Origin: Streptomyces sp. NBC_00513
GTDB lineage: Bacteria > Actinomycetota > Actinomycetes > Streptomycetales > Streptomycetaceae
NCBI RefSeq assembly: GCF_041431415.1
Contig: NZ_CP107845.1
Span: 4,836,001-4,900,000 of the forward strand
Reading direction: 5' to 3'
Length of the DNA: 64,000 nt
Numbering within the stretch: the stretch's first letter is position 1; each line of letters opens with the position of its first letter. Positions 1 to 8,065 of this stretch are shown here, piece by piece. A program made the translations under genes and the position numbers. The notes beneath the pieces were generated by a model. The model made no database searches and was not told where the DNA came from. It worked only from the letters and a program-made list of their open reading frames with translations.

Positions 1-22
1 CGATCCGGTCCGGGCCGCGCGC

Positions 23-1051
23 CTACTCCTGCGGTGCGGCCGGCTCCAGGGCCGCCGCCGTCGACAGCAAGTACCCGGCCTGGAAGCGGGACTTCGCCCC
101 GACCGCCCGCATGATCTCCGCGATGTGCCGCTGACAGGTCCGCTCCGACATCCCGAGCCGGCGCGCGATCACCTTGTCCTCCAGCCCCTCCGACAGCAGC
201 CGGACGATGGTCTGCCGCAGCTCGTCCGACAGCGTCCGGGCCGCCTCCGGACTCACCGTCACCGGGAACGGCTCCGCGTCCGACCAGGAGCGGTCGAACG
301 CCGACGTCATGAAGTGCACGACGCTCGGCTCCCGTACCACCAGGGCCGCCCCGCCCCGGTCCGGCACCGCCATCAGGCCCGTGTGCCGGTCGAAGACCAA
401 CATCCGCATCAGCCCGTCGCCCAGCGTCCGCACCTGCGCGCCCAGCGCCGTCACCCGCTCCACGTAGGCCGCGGTCGGACGCGAGTACCGGGCCGTGTGC
501 TGGTAGATGGTTCGCATCCGGACCCCGCGCGCCAGCAACGCCTCGTCCCGCCCGATCGACTCCTCCAGCACCTCCAGGGGCCGCCCGCCGCCCGGCTGCG
601 AGGTCAGCATCTCCTCCTCGGCCGACGCGGCCAGCTCGGCGATCAGCCCCCGTACCGCCCCCAGGTCGGTCACCAGCTCCAGCCGGGCGGCCCCGCTCAG
701 GTCCCGGTGCGCCGCCCCCGCCTCGTAGGCCGGCACCAGCCGCTCCAGGCGCCCCCGCAGCCGGTCCATCTCGTCGTGGGTCTCGCGCACGAGCAGCGCC
801 AGCGGGGCCAACGCCCGGGCCGCCGCCGCCCGGGGGGCCACCGCGCTCCACCGCTCCGGTCCCGCGTCGGGAGACCGCTGGAGCAGGTGCGCCGCCGCCA
901 GTTCGGTGATCGCCGCCGCCGCCCGCACGCCCAGCGCCGCCGTCGCCTCCGGAGGCGTGAAGGCGTGCCGCTCCACCGCGAACGCGTAGAGGCGCCGCGC
1001 CGCGGGACTCAGTTCGCCCATGTCTCGGACTTCATCGGCTGGCATATGCAT
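23..1051 (-). CDS. TrmB/LuxR-type transcriptional regulator
   Basis: DNA-binding regulator of about 342 residues. The C-terminal ~60 residues form a LuxR/GerE helix-turn-helix (EDKVIARRLGMSERTCQRHI, about residues 285-305). The middle (about 150-265, containing LTSQPGGGRP and MRTIYQHTARYSRP) resembles the phospholipase D-like sensor of a family of Streptomyces regulators often found beside peptide or ligase genes. The N-terminus looks like a winged helix (LSPAARRLYAFAVE). No receiver domain is seen. I chose the first ATG of the MHM start at 1051; ATG at 1045 or 1021 is also possible, and the open frame further upstream looks non-coding. It is divergent from the ATP-grasp gene, with a GCATATGC element over its own start. 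The ligand is unknown. Confidence 0.8.
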   Translation of the reverse strand: MHMPADEVRDMGELSPAARRLYAFAVERHAFTPPEATAALGVRAAAAITELAAAHLLQRSPDAGPERWSAVAPRAAAARALAPLALLVRETHDEMDRLRGRLERLVPAYEAGAAHRDLSGAARLELVTDLGAVRGLIAELAASAEEEMLTSQPGGGRPLEVLEESIGRDEALLARGVRMRTIYQHTARYSRPTAAYVERVTALGAQVRTLGDGLMRMLVFDRHTGLMAVPDRGGAALVVREPSVVHFMTSAFDRSWSDAEPFPVTVSPEAARTLSDELRQTIVRLLSEGLEDKVIARRLGMSERTCQRHIAEIMRAVGAKSRFQAGYLLSTAAALEPAAPQE

Positions 1052-1141
1052 ATTCGTCCCGGCCTGTGAATGTTTGTAAACCCCTCGTGTTCCCGCAAGG
1101 CGGCAAGACGACCCCCGACCGACCGCCTGCGGCATATGCCG
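1042..1141. promoter_or_regulatory. Divergent regulatory region with repeated GCATATGC palindrome
   Basis: The 8-bp palindrome GCATATGC occurs at 1042-1049, overlapping the regulator's start codon, and again at 1132-1139. The second copy sits inside a perfect 12-bp palindrome, CGGCATATGCCG, at 1130-1141. An AT-rich core repeated this way is unusual in such GC-rich DNA. Position between a regulator and a divergent ATP-grasp gene suggests operator sites for the LuxR-type protein; that assignment is inference. Confidence 0.4.
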
Positions 1142-1182
1142 AACCGGCACAGTGGAGCCACGGCGTGAAGGGGGAGCGCGGT

Positions 1183-2421
1183 ATGCGGCAGCGGACGGCC
1201 GACCAACGGCACCGGCCCGTGGCCGTCCTGCTGAGTCCGCGCCCCGCCGTGGTCGCGGCCGCCCGCCGTGCGGGCGCGCGCACCGTGGTGGTCGCGCCGG
1301 ATCCATCGGTGCCATCCGACCGTGAGGGGGCGGAGCGGCGGGTACGGACGGACTGGCGCGACCACCCGCGCCTCGTGGGGGCCGTCGGCCGGCTGGAGGA
1401 GGTCCGCCGCGGCCGGGCCGCCGTCTTCGGCTTCGACCCCGCGGGCGCCCTCGCCGCAGCCCGCGCCAACGAGGAACTCGGCCTGCCCGGCACCCCCACC
1501 GCCGCCGTCACCGCCCTCATGGACAAAGCCGGCCTGCGGGCCCGCTCCAACGGCCTCCACGCCGCCCACCCCGTCTCCTTCGCCCGCTGCGGCCGCGCCG
1601 ACCTCATCCCCTTCATCACCACCCTCATCGGCTACCCCTGCGTCATCAAGCCCCGCTGGGGCGCCGACGGAGAGGGCGTACGACTGGTCGCCGACCCGGC
1701 CGGGGCCCGATCCGCCGCCCGCGGCTACCCGGCCGTCACCGACCTGCTCGTCGAGGAGTACCTCGAAGGCCCCGAGTTGGCCGTCGCGACCCTCTCCCGG
1801 GAAGGCCGCCACCGCGTCCTCGGCTGGTCGCGGCGCATCCCCGCCGCCGGCCCCGACCTCACCGCGACCGGCCACCGCCTGCCGATCGCCCTGGACGCGA
1901 CGGCGGCCGAGGCCGTCAGGGCCCTCGTACGCGCGGTCCTCGACCTCGCCGGGCACCGCGACGGCCCGTCCCACACCGAGGTCGTGCTCACCCCCCGCGG
2001 GCCCCGGCTGATCGAGGCCCACGCCCGACCCGGCGCCGACGAGCTCACCCACCTGCTCCGGCTCGCCCACGGCACCGACGTGCTCGGACTGGCGCTGGCC
2101 GCCGGACTCGGCCTCCCCGACCCGCCGCGCCGGCCGCGCGCCGCCCACGCCGGGCTGCGGTACGTGGACTTCCCGCCCGGCTGGCGCACCGCCGGGGCCG
2201 GTCCGGGCGTCGCGGCGGCCCGGGCCGTACCCGGCGTGGTCCGGGTCCACCTGGACGTCCCGCGCGGAGCCGTCGTCCGCCGCCCGCCGACCGGCGCACG
2301 GCACCACGCGTACGTACTCGCCGCCGCGCCCACCGCGGGCTCGCTGGGCGCCGCCCTGGACCGGGCCACGGGCCTGCTGGGCGGCCGCCACGACGCGCCC
2401 GGGGTCCACGTGGTGCGCTGA
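1183..2421 (+). CDS. ATP-grasp domain ligase
   Basis: ATP-dependent carboxylate-amine or carboxylate-thiol ligase of about 412 residues; the substrate cannot be told from sequence. ATP-grasp hallmarks are the nucleotide-binding lysine strand VIKPRWGADGEG (about 154-165), the acidic EEYLEGPELAV (about 190-200) and the metal/ATP loop RLIEAHARPGADEL near 275. The N-terminus looks like a Rossmann-type preATP-grasp fold. The ATG at 1183 has GGGGAG at 1171-1176; the frame stays open upstream to 1066 but has no ribosome binding site there. Divergent from the LuxR-type regulator, which probably controls it. Could act in peptide or amino-acid conjugation, but no precursor peptide gene is visible. Confidence 0.8.
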   Translation: MRQRTADQRHRPVAVLLSPRPAVVAAARRAGARTVVVAPDPSVPSDREGAERRVRTDWRDHPRLVGAVGRLEEVRRGRAAVFGFDPAGALAAARANEELGLPGTPTAAVTALMDKAGLRARSNGLHAAHPVSFARCGRADLIPFITTLIGYPCVIKPRWGADGEGVRLVADPAGARSAARGYPAVTDLLVEEYLEGPELAVATLSREGRHRVLGWSRRIPAAGPDLTATGHRLPIALDATAAEAVRALVRAVLDLAGHRDGPSHTEVVLTPRGPRLIEAHARPGADELTHLLRLAHGTDVLGLALAAGLGLPDPPRRPRAAHAGLRYVDFPPGWRTAGAGPGVAAARAVPGVVRVHLDVPRGAVVRRPPTGARHHAYVLAAAPTAGSLGAALDRATGLLGGRHDAPGVHVVR

Positions 2422-2462
2422 CCCCGGCGAACCGTCCCGGACGGTCCGCCGGGATCGGCGCG

Positions 2463-3182
2463 TCAGCCCCGCAGGGACCGCCCGAACCCGGAGGCGAGCG
2501 GCATCCGCAGGCCCAGCGGCGGCGGCGCGGCGAGCGCGTCCGTGACCGGCCGCGAGTACCGGCCCGAGAACACCGCGCCGAGCACGAAGTCCACGGCCAG
2601 CGCCACCACTTCCGCCTGGTGCTCGCGCAGCCCGTGCCCGTCCGAATGCACCTCGAAGCGGCAGGTCGAACGGTTCGCCTTCTTCGCCCGCGTCGCCAGC
2701 CGGAAGGAGGACTCCGGGTCGCTGCGCGCGTCGTTGGTCCCGTGCACGATCAGCACCTGCCGCCCCGAGAGCTGTTTCACCGGTTCAGGGGGCTCCTGCG
2801 GGGTGGGCCCGCCCAGACTGGGGGCGAGCGCGAGAACCGAGTTGACCGCCGCGTGGCCGCCCGCGCGCAGCACCGCCCGACCCCCCGCGTCATAGCCGAC
2901 CAGGCAGACCGGCACGTCCCCGTACCGGCGCACCACCTCGTCCGCCGCCCACTCGGCGTCCTCCTCCCGGGCCCCGGCCCCGTGCACGACGGGGTGCGTG
3001 ACCAGCCCGTGCGCCGCGCCCGAGCGCGCCAGCGCCCGCGCGAGCGGACGCAGCGGCCCGGGGGACCATCTGGACGCCCCGGGGAGGAGGAGCACCACAC
3101 CACTGACCGTCGTGACCGGGCCGTTCGCGCCGGCCGCCCGCCCCAGGCGGGCCCCGCGCGCCGGCGGCGCATGCTGTGCCAT
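2463..3182 (-). CDS. Alpha/beta hydrolase-fold protein
   Basis: Cytoplasmic alpha/beta hydrolase-like protein of 239 residues. The nucleophile elbow reads CLVGYDAGGRAVL, so the usual serine of GxSxG is aspartate. The acidic loop (IVHGTNDARSDP) and the late histidine (VHSDGHGL) are both present, so a complete Asp-Asp-His triad is possible, as in dehalogenase- and epoxide hydrolase-like enzymes. The start is ATG at 3182; the first ~25 residues are low-complexity and the true start may be further in. Convergent with the ATP-grasp gene and divergent from adenosine deaminase. Substrate unknown. Confidence 0.75.
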   Translation of the reverse strand: MAQHAPPARGARLGRAAGANGPVTTVSGVVLLLPGASRWSPGPLRPLARALARSGAAHGLVTHPVVHGAGAREEDAEWAADEVVRRYGDVPVCLVGYDAGGRAVLRAGGHAAVNSVLALAPSLGGPTPQEPPEPVKQLSGRQVLIVHGTNDARSDPESSFRLATRAKKANRSTCRFEVHSDGHGLREHQAEVVALAVDFVLGAVFSGRYSRPVTDALAAPPPLGLRMPLASGFGRSLRG

Positions 3183-3268
3183 GGCGGAACAGTCTCAGAC
3201 CGACGGGTGTACGCCACCCGTCCGCACGGTCACTGTTACGTATCGACGGCCGTCGCGGACACCCTGCT

Positions 3269-3280
3269 CTACGCGCGTAG
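3269..3280. promoter_or_regulatory. Nucleoside-regulon palindrome upstream of add
   Basis: Perfect 12-bp palindrome CTACGCGCGTAG ending 16 bp before the adenosine deaminase start. Identical palindromes precede deoC and purine nucleoside phosphorylase in this window. The symmetry with a central CG step is typical of LacI-family operators. No LacI-type regulator gene lies in the window, so the binding protein is unassigned. Confidence 0.65.
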
Positions 3281-3296
3281 GAGCTAGAGTGCCCAG

Positions 3297-4445
3297 ATGA
3301 CGAGCGAGACCCTCAACGTGCCCACCCCGGATCAGATCCGCCGCTCCCCGAAGGTGCTCCTGCACGACCACCTCGACGGTGGACTGCGCCCCGGGACCAT
3401 CATCGAGCTGGCGCAGGAGGCCGGCTACGAGAACCTCCCCGAGACCGATGCCGACAAGCTGGGCATCTGGTTCCGGGAAGCCGCCGACTCCGGCTCCCTC
3501 CCGCGCTACCTGGAGACGTTCGCGCACACCTGCGCCGTCATGCAGACGAAGGCCGCCCTGTTCCGGGTCGCCGCGGAGTGCGCCGAGGACCTGGCCGAGG
3601 ACGGCGTCGTGTACGCCGAGATCCGCTACGCCCCCGAGCAGCACCTGGAGGCCGGCCTGACCCTCGAAGAGGTCGTCGAGGCGGTCAACGACGGCTTCCG
3701 CGAGGGCGAGCGCCGCGCCAAGGCGAACGGTCACCGCATCCGCGTCGGCGCGCTGCTCACCGCGATGCGCCACGCGGCCCGCGCCCTGGAGATCGCCGAG
3801 CTGGCGAACCGGTACCGCGACAACGGCGTGGTCGGCTTCGACATCGCCGGCGCCGAGGCCGGGTTCCCTCCCACCCGCCACCTCGACGCCTTCGAGTACC
3901 TCAAGCGCGAGAACAACCACTTCACCATCCACGCGGGCGAGGCCTTCGGCCTTCCGTCGATCTGGCAGGCCCTGCAGTGGTGCGGCGCCGATCGCCTGGG
4001 TCACGGCGTGAAGATCATCGATGACATCGAGGTCGCCGCCGACGGCACGGTGAAGCTGGGGCGCCTGGCCTCCTACGTGCGCGACAAGCGCATCCCCCTG
4101 GAGATGTGCCCGACGTCGAACCTGCAGACGGCCGCGGCCGCCTCGTACGCCGAGCACCCGATCGGTCTGCTGCGCAAGCTGCACTTCCGGTTGACCGTCA
4201 ACACCGACAACCGGCTGATGAGCGGTACGAGCATGAGCCGCGAGTTCGAGCACCTGGTCGACACCTTCGGCTACTCGCTGGACGACATGCAGTGGTTCAC
4301 CGTCAATGCGATGAAGTCCGCGTTCATTCCTTTCGATGAACGACTGGCCATGATCAACGAGGTCATCAAGCCCGGTTATGCGGAGCTGAAGTCGGAATGG
4401 CTGTTCCGGCAGACCGCTTCGACCAGCGGTTCCGTCTCGGCCTAG
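3297..4445 (+). CDS. add: Adenosine deaminase
   Basis: Cytoplasmic zinc enzyme converting adenosine or deoxyadenosine to inosine or deoxyinosine in purine salvage and catabolism; 382 residues. The N-terminal metal motif HDHLDGG (about residues 23-29) has the HxH ligands. IHAGEAFG (about 212-219) carries another His ligand and the catalytic Glu, HGVKI follows near 237, and NTDNRL (about 301) carries the Asp ligand and its neighbour. Starts at ATG 3297 with GGAG at about 3280. The palindrome at 3269-3280 lies immediately upstream, linking it to deoC and purine nucleoside phosphorylase. A strong hairpin terminator follows. Confidence 0.95.
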   Translation: MTSETLNVPTPDQIRRSPKVLLHDHLDGGLRPGTIIELAQEAGYENLPETDADKLGIWFREAADSGSLPRYLETFAHTCAVMQTKAALFRVAAECAEDLAEDGVVYAEIRYAPEQHLEAGLTLEEVVEAVNDGFREGERRAKANGHRIRVGALLTAMRHAARALEIAELANRYRDNGVVGFDIAGAEAGFPPTRHLDAFEYLKRENNHFTIHAGEAFGLPSIWQALQWCGADRLGHGVKIIDDIEVAADGTVKLGRLASYVRDKRIPLEMCPTSNLQTAAAASYAEHPIGLLRKLHFRLTVNTDNRLMSGTSMSREFEHLVDTFGYSLDDMQWFTVNAMKSAFIPFDERLAMINEVIKPGYAELKSEWLFRQTASTSGSVSA

Positions 4446-4466
4446 GCCAAGGCTTGACGGACTGAA

Positions 4467-4500
4467 GGCGCCCGGGAGGGGCAATTCCCGGGCGCTTTCT
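4467..4500 (+). terminator. Intrinsic terminator after add
   Basis: Ten-bp stem GCGCCCGGGA (4468-4477) pairing with TCCCGGGCGC (4486-4495), followed by TTTCT. Confidence 0.85.
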
Positions 4501-4584
4501 CGTATTTACAGATGTTTGCGGGCCGGGGTTTGAAGTGACTAGTTTGCGGAGCCGCTCAATTCCCCGTCGCAAGGACGATCCTTC

Positions 4585-4860
4585 ATGAAGCAGTCAGCTG
4601 CCAAGACCTTCGGCCTCGCCGCTCTCGGTGCCGTCGCCGCCGTCGCCGCCGCCGCCGGTTCCGCCGCCGCCGTCCCCGCCGTCGGCCTCACGGACGCACT
4701 GGGCCCCGTCACGGGCGCCCTCCAGACCGCCACCAGCCAGCAGCACGTGAAGGCCGAGGGCAGCCAGTCGAGCGACCCCGCGGCCCCGCTCGGCCAGCTC
4801 ACCGACTCCCTCGGCCCCACGCTCGGCGGCCTGCCCATCGGTGGCGCGCTCGGCGGCTGA
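4585..4860 (+). CDS. Small secreted protein
   Basis: A 91-residue protein with a typical Sec signal: KQSAAK n-region, long Ala/Val core, likely cleavage after GSAAA near residue 29. The mature part is low-complexity and rich in Gly, Pro, Leu and Ser, with repeated LTD-LGP motifs (VGLTDALGP and LTDSLGP). No enzymatic domain is recognised and there is no cysteine. It stands alone, bracketed by the add terminator and a hairpin at 4891-4922. A similar small exported protein lies at 12387-12752. Function unknown. Confidence 0.75.
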   Translation: MKQSAAKTFGLAALGAVAAVAAAAGSAAAVPAVGLTDALGPVTGALQTATSQQHVKAEGSQSSDPAAPLGQLTDSLGPTLGGLPIGGALGG

Positions 4861-4890
4861 CCCACGCCGCGATCCGCACGCGAGTACGCA

Positions 4891-4922
4891 TGGCGCACAC
4901 CGCTGCGAGCAGGTGTGCGCCA
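4891..4922 (+). terminator. Hairpin after small secreted protein
   Basis: Perfect 11-bp stem TGGCGCACACC (4891-4901) with GGTGTGCGCCA (4912-4922) and a 10-nt loop, without a U-tract. Probable terminator. Confidence 0.6.
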
Positions 4923-4988
4923 CGTCGCGTCGTGTGCCACGATCGCCGTCAACTGCCCGCCAACGCACGCGGTATGAGGTCATCGGTC

Positions 4989-5759
4989 ATGCGCCTGAAG
5001 GCACCAGTCAAGCTCGGAGCGGCCACGGCCGCACTGCTCCCCGCCCTCCTTCTCGGAGCGGTGGGTTGCAGCGGTAAGGGCACCCCGGAGGCCGACAAGG
5101 CCCCGGACCCCAAGGGCTCCGCCTCGGCCCCGAACCCGTCCTCGGGCGCCCCCGGAGCCCCCGCCGGCTCGGCCGCGCCGAAGAAGGGCGGCAGCGGACT
5201 GGAACGGTCGGCCCTCGAACAGGGCGACCTCGCCGGCTACCAGATCTCCGCCCAGGGCAAGAACCCGAACGCCCCCGACGGCCAGCCGCAAGCCGACAGG
5301 AAGCCCTGCCAGCCGCTCGCCGACATCATGGGCGACAAGCCCGACCCGGCCGCACGGGAAACCGTCAACCGGGGCGTCGGCTCCCAGAAGCAGGTCGGCC
5401 TCGCCGTCTCCGCCTCCGTCAGCTCCTACGCGGAGAAGGACGCCAAGCGGCTCATGTCCCGCCTGCGCGACGCCGTCGCCGCATGCGGTTCCGGCTTCGC
5501 GGCCACCGTGCAGAAGCAGACCGGCAGCTACCGCGACGTGAAGCCCGTCGCCTACGAGACCGGCGGGGACGAGAGCGTCAGCTGGACCACGACCGCCGCC
5601 GCCCAGGGCGTCTCCGCCCAGGTCCATCTGGTGGTCGTGCGCGAGGGCGACACCGTCGTACGGCTCATGGCCCTGAACGTGGCCGCCGCCGAGAAGAAGG
5701 CGCAGGTCCCCCGGGAAGTGGCGGACAAGCAGCTGGAGAAGGTCCAGCGGGCGGCCTGA
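4989..5759 (+). CDS. Putative lipoprotein
   Basis: Secreted lipoprotein of about 256 residues. The lipobox LLGAVGC puts the lipidated cysteine near residue 27, followed by a Pro/Ala/Ser/Gly linker (about 30-75). The globular part begins near ERSALEQGDLAGY and may resemble PknH sensor-like extracellular folds of actinobacteria, an unsure comparison. It has a Cys pair (KPCQPL and VAACGSG) that could form a disulfide. I chose ATG 4989 because GAGGT lies 8 nt upstream; ATG 4974 is possible. Function unknown. Confidence 0.75.
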   Translation: MRLKAPVKLGAATAALLPALLLGAVGCSGKGTPEADKAPDPKGSASAPNPSSGAPGAPAGSAAPKKGGSGLERSALEQGDLAGYQISAQGKNPNAPDGQPQADRKPCQPLADIMGDKPDPAARETVNRGVGSQKQVGLAVSASVSSYAEKDAKRLMSRLRDAVAACGSGFAATVQKQTGSYRDVKPVAYETGGDESVSWTTTAAAQGVSAQVHLVVVREGDTVVRLMALNVAAAEKKAQVPREVADKQLEKVQRAA

Positions 5760-5777
5760 TCGAACCGGCGGAACGGA

Positions 5778-5990
5778 CTACCAGGCGGTGTGGGCGGAAC
5801 CGGCGGCGTGCTTCTGGTTCGGCAGGAGCACCCACAGCGCCAGGTAGATCAGGAACTGCGGACCCGGCAGCAGGCACGACAGGACGAAGATGATCCGCAT
5901 CGTCCTCGCCTTGATTCCGAAACGCTGCGCGAGACCGGCACAGACGCCACCGATCATCCGTCCGTCACGGGGGCGGGTAATCGCGCTCAT
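5778..5990 (-). CDS. PspC domain protein
   Basis: A 70-residue membrane protein with the phage-shock-protein-C pattern: RPRDGRMIGGVCAGLAQRFG, then a hydrophobic helix (MRIIFVLSCLLPGPQFLIYLALWVLLP) and a short tail. GGAG lies upstream of ATG 5990. PspC domains in actinobacteria occur in envelope-stress and membrane signalling proteins; this one is a stand-alone domain. It is the last gene of a minus-strand group with the VanZ and PH-domain genes. Confidence 0.85.
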   Translation of the reverse strand: MSAITRPRDGRMIGGVCAGLAQRFGIKARTMRIIFVLSCLLPGPQFLIYLALWVLLPNQKHAAGSAHTAW

Positions 5991-6029
5991 GGGATTCTCC
6001 TTCGTATGGGATCGCTTTCCTGCGATGCC

Positions 6030-6584
6030 TCAATACTCGCGGGGAACCGCCGACAAAACCTCGGTCCAGGGGCCGAGGTCGACCCTGGTGATTCTCGGGG
6101 TGTGCCCCTGAGAACGCCTCAGGCGAGCCCTCAGGGCCGGCACCACCGTCGCGTGCGCGATCAGCACCCCGGCCGTGTTCAACAACAGCGAGTCCACGTC
6201 GACCACCTGACCCGGAACCGCCGTCTGCAACATCAGGATGCTCAGCGACACCAACGCCCCCGCCGCCGCCGTCCGGGCCAGCGAGGCCCACGCGGCCAGC
6301 GGTGACGGCGCGAGCCGCCCGCCGGTCAACGGCAACAGCACCCCGAGCGGAGCCAGCAGGGCCAACCCCTTGCCGATCCGGCAGGCCGCCTCCAACGGTC
6401 CGTACGCGAGGTCCGCCCGGATCCCCTCCAGCGGGGACAGGTTCGCGGCCGCCGCCCAGGGAACGTCCAACGGCCGCAGGCTCAACCAGCCGACGACGAG
6501 GAGATGGGCGGCCAGCAGGGCCCCGCCCAGGAGCCGGAGCCGAAGATCTATGGCGGCGCTGCCGCCGCCCTCATGACGCTGCAC
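6030..6584 (-). CDS. VanZ-family membrane protein
   Basis: About 184 residues with four or five hydrophobic segments. The layout fits VanZ-like proteins: LVVGWLSLRPLD in the first helix, NLSPLEGIRADL in the loop, then GKGLALLAPLGVLLPL and SILMLQTAVPGQVVDVDSLL, with a conserved acidic patch before the last helix. VanZ relatives are linked to low-level teicoplanin resistance, but the biochemical role is unknown. The GTG start at 6584 lacks a clear ribosome binding site, so the N-terminus is uncertain. Confidence 0.75.
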   Translation of the reverse strand: MQRHEGGGSAAIDLRLRLLGGALLAAHLLVVGWLSLRPLDVPWAAAANLSPLEGIRADLAYGPLEAACRIGKGLALLAPLGVLLPLTGGRLAPSPLAAWASLARTAAAGALVSLSILMLQTAVPGQVVDVDSLLLNTAGVLIAHATVVPALRARLRRSQGHTPRITRVDLGPWTEVLSAVPREY

Positions 6585-6648
6585 ACCAGCGAGGACGCAG
6601 GCCCCGGTAGCGGTGGTTCCGGCGGTTCGCGAGCGACTGCGCCACGTT

Positions 6649-7287
6649 TCAGCCGGTGGCGAGCAGCACGATCAGCGCGACCGCGCCGATCACGGCGGGC
6701 GCGATGATCTCGAACGACCACCGCACGCTCACGTCGCCCCGCGCCCCCGCGCGCGAGGCCCCGCGCTCGGCCAGTTCCCGCAGCTCGTCCACGACCTTGT
6801 CGGCGCCCGCCCGCTGCGGCCCGTCGACCGCCGCGCCGGCCCTCCCCTGGTCCGGGGACAGCCCCTTGCCGGTCAGACCGCCGCGCCGACTGTAGGGACG
6901 CTGCGCCTTCTTCCGCTCGCGCAACGAGACCGGCACGGACCACAGCTGGTAGGTGGAACCCTCCGCCAGCACCTCGGCCGAGTAGCCGGCGCGCACGGTG
7001 TCCACGGCCGCCCAGGGCAGTTCGATCACGCGGAAGGGATTGCGCACCCGCATGCGGTCGTCGTTGGCGAAGACGGCGGGCCGGATGGTGAACGCCACGA
7101 CGAGCGGCACGGCGCACACGGCGATGGCCAGCGCCACCCACCGCGTGCCCCCCTCCCCGCGCAGGACCGCGTCCCCGCAGAGCCAGGCGACCAGCCCGAG
7201 CATCAGCACGCCCGTGACGATGGCCATGGGCGAGCGGTAGACCCGGTCGTCGTACACCGGCTCGTCAGGGGGTTGCTGGCTGCTCAT
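6649..7287 (-). CDS. PH (YdbS-like) domain membrane protein
   Basis: A 212-residue membrane protein with two N-terminal helices (about residues 22-65), a bacterial PH-like segment (AVFANDDRMRVRNPFRVIELPWAAVDTVRAGYS, about 70-105), a basic linker and a C-terminal helix (IIAPAVIGAVALIVLLATG). The pattern 'D-x-x-x-VRNPFR-x-x-x-PW' is characteristic of small actinobacterial PH-domain membrane proteins. Ligand and role unknown. Same strand as the sortase gene downstream, with a gap of about 25 bp. Confidence 0.75.
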   Translation of the reverse strand: MSSQQPPDEPVYDDRVYRSPMAIVTGVLMLGLVAWLCGDAVLRGEGGTRWVALAIAVCAVPLVVAFTIRPAVFANDDRMRVRNPFRVIELPWAAVDTVRAGYSAEVLAEGSTYQLWSVPVSLRERKKAQRPYSRRGGLTGKGLSPDQGRAGAAVDGPQRAGADKVVDELRELAERGASRAGARGDVSVRWSFEIIAPAVIGAVALIVLLATG

Positions 7288-7312
7288 GCGCCCGATTGTG
7301 CCTCACGCCGTC

Positions 7313-7951
7313 TCACCCCACGAGATCGGCGTACAGGATGATGTTGTCGGGGCGGTGGCCGTCGGTGATCTCGCCGCCGCAGGTGACGACGCGCAGCTCC
7401 GGGCGGGTGGTGTTCCCGTACACCTTGGCGGTGGGGAAGCTCTTCTTGTCGACCTGTTCCAACTCGCGCACCCGGAAGACGGCGGAGCCGCCGTCCGCGC
7501 GGGACACGGTGATCTCGTCGCCGACGTGGACCTTGGAGACGTCCTTGAGCACGGCCGGGCCGCGCGCGGTGTCGAAGTGGCCGATCAGCACGGCGGGACC
7601 GGTCTGCCCCGGGGTGACGCCCTTGGTGTACCAGCCGATCTTGTCCCCGTCGGCGACGGAGGGCACCTGGACGGTGCCGTCGCGCTCCAGCCCCAGGCGG
7701 AGCACGGGGGAGGTGTCGACACCGGCCGCGGGGATCCGTACCCGGACGGGCTCCGAGGCGGGCAGCGGCGCGGCGGCCGCCGGCGCGGCGGACGTCGTCG
7801 AGGCGTCCCGCGCGGGCGTCGCCGCGATGTGCGGCGGCGGTGCGGCGGCCGCTCCGGCGGGGCGTGCGGAAGCGCCGCAGCCGGTCAGGGCGGCCAGGGC
7901 GACGGGCGCGAGGAGGGCGGCGGCGAGCAGGGGGCGGACGCGATGGGCCAT
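7313..7951 (-). CDS. Class F sortase
   Basis: Extracytoplasmic transpeptidase of 212 residues. The N-terminal export signal ends in LAALTGC, which also reads as a lipobox (Cys near 25), followed by an Ala/Pro-rich linker. The sortase core has LIGHFDT (catalytic His near 123), VVTCGGE (nucleophile Cys near 191) and Arg in HRPDN (about 199). Its compact size and position fit actinobacterial class F. GGAG precedes ATG 7951. It is co-oriented with a C-terminally anchored surface protein whose start lies at 8773, a candidate substrate. Confidence 0.85.
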   Translation of the reverse strand: MAHRVRPLLAAALLAPVALAALTGCGASARPAGAAAAPPPHIAATPARDASTTSAAPAAAAPLPASEPVRVRIPAAGVDTSPVLRLGLERDGTVQVPSVADGDKIGWYTKGVTPGQTGPAVLIGHFDTARGPAVLKDVSKVHVGDEITVSRADGGSAVFRVRELEQVDKKSFPTAKVYGNTTRPELRVVTCGGEITDGHRPDNIILYADLVG

Positions 7952-8065
7952 GGAGGTGCTCCGGGAACGGGCCGGTGTGGCGCGGGCGGGAAGGGAACGC
8001 CGTCCGGCGGGCCACCGTGAAGGTGACCCGCCGGACGGCGTGTGTGACGAGGGGATCGGCGGCGA

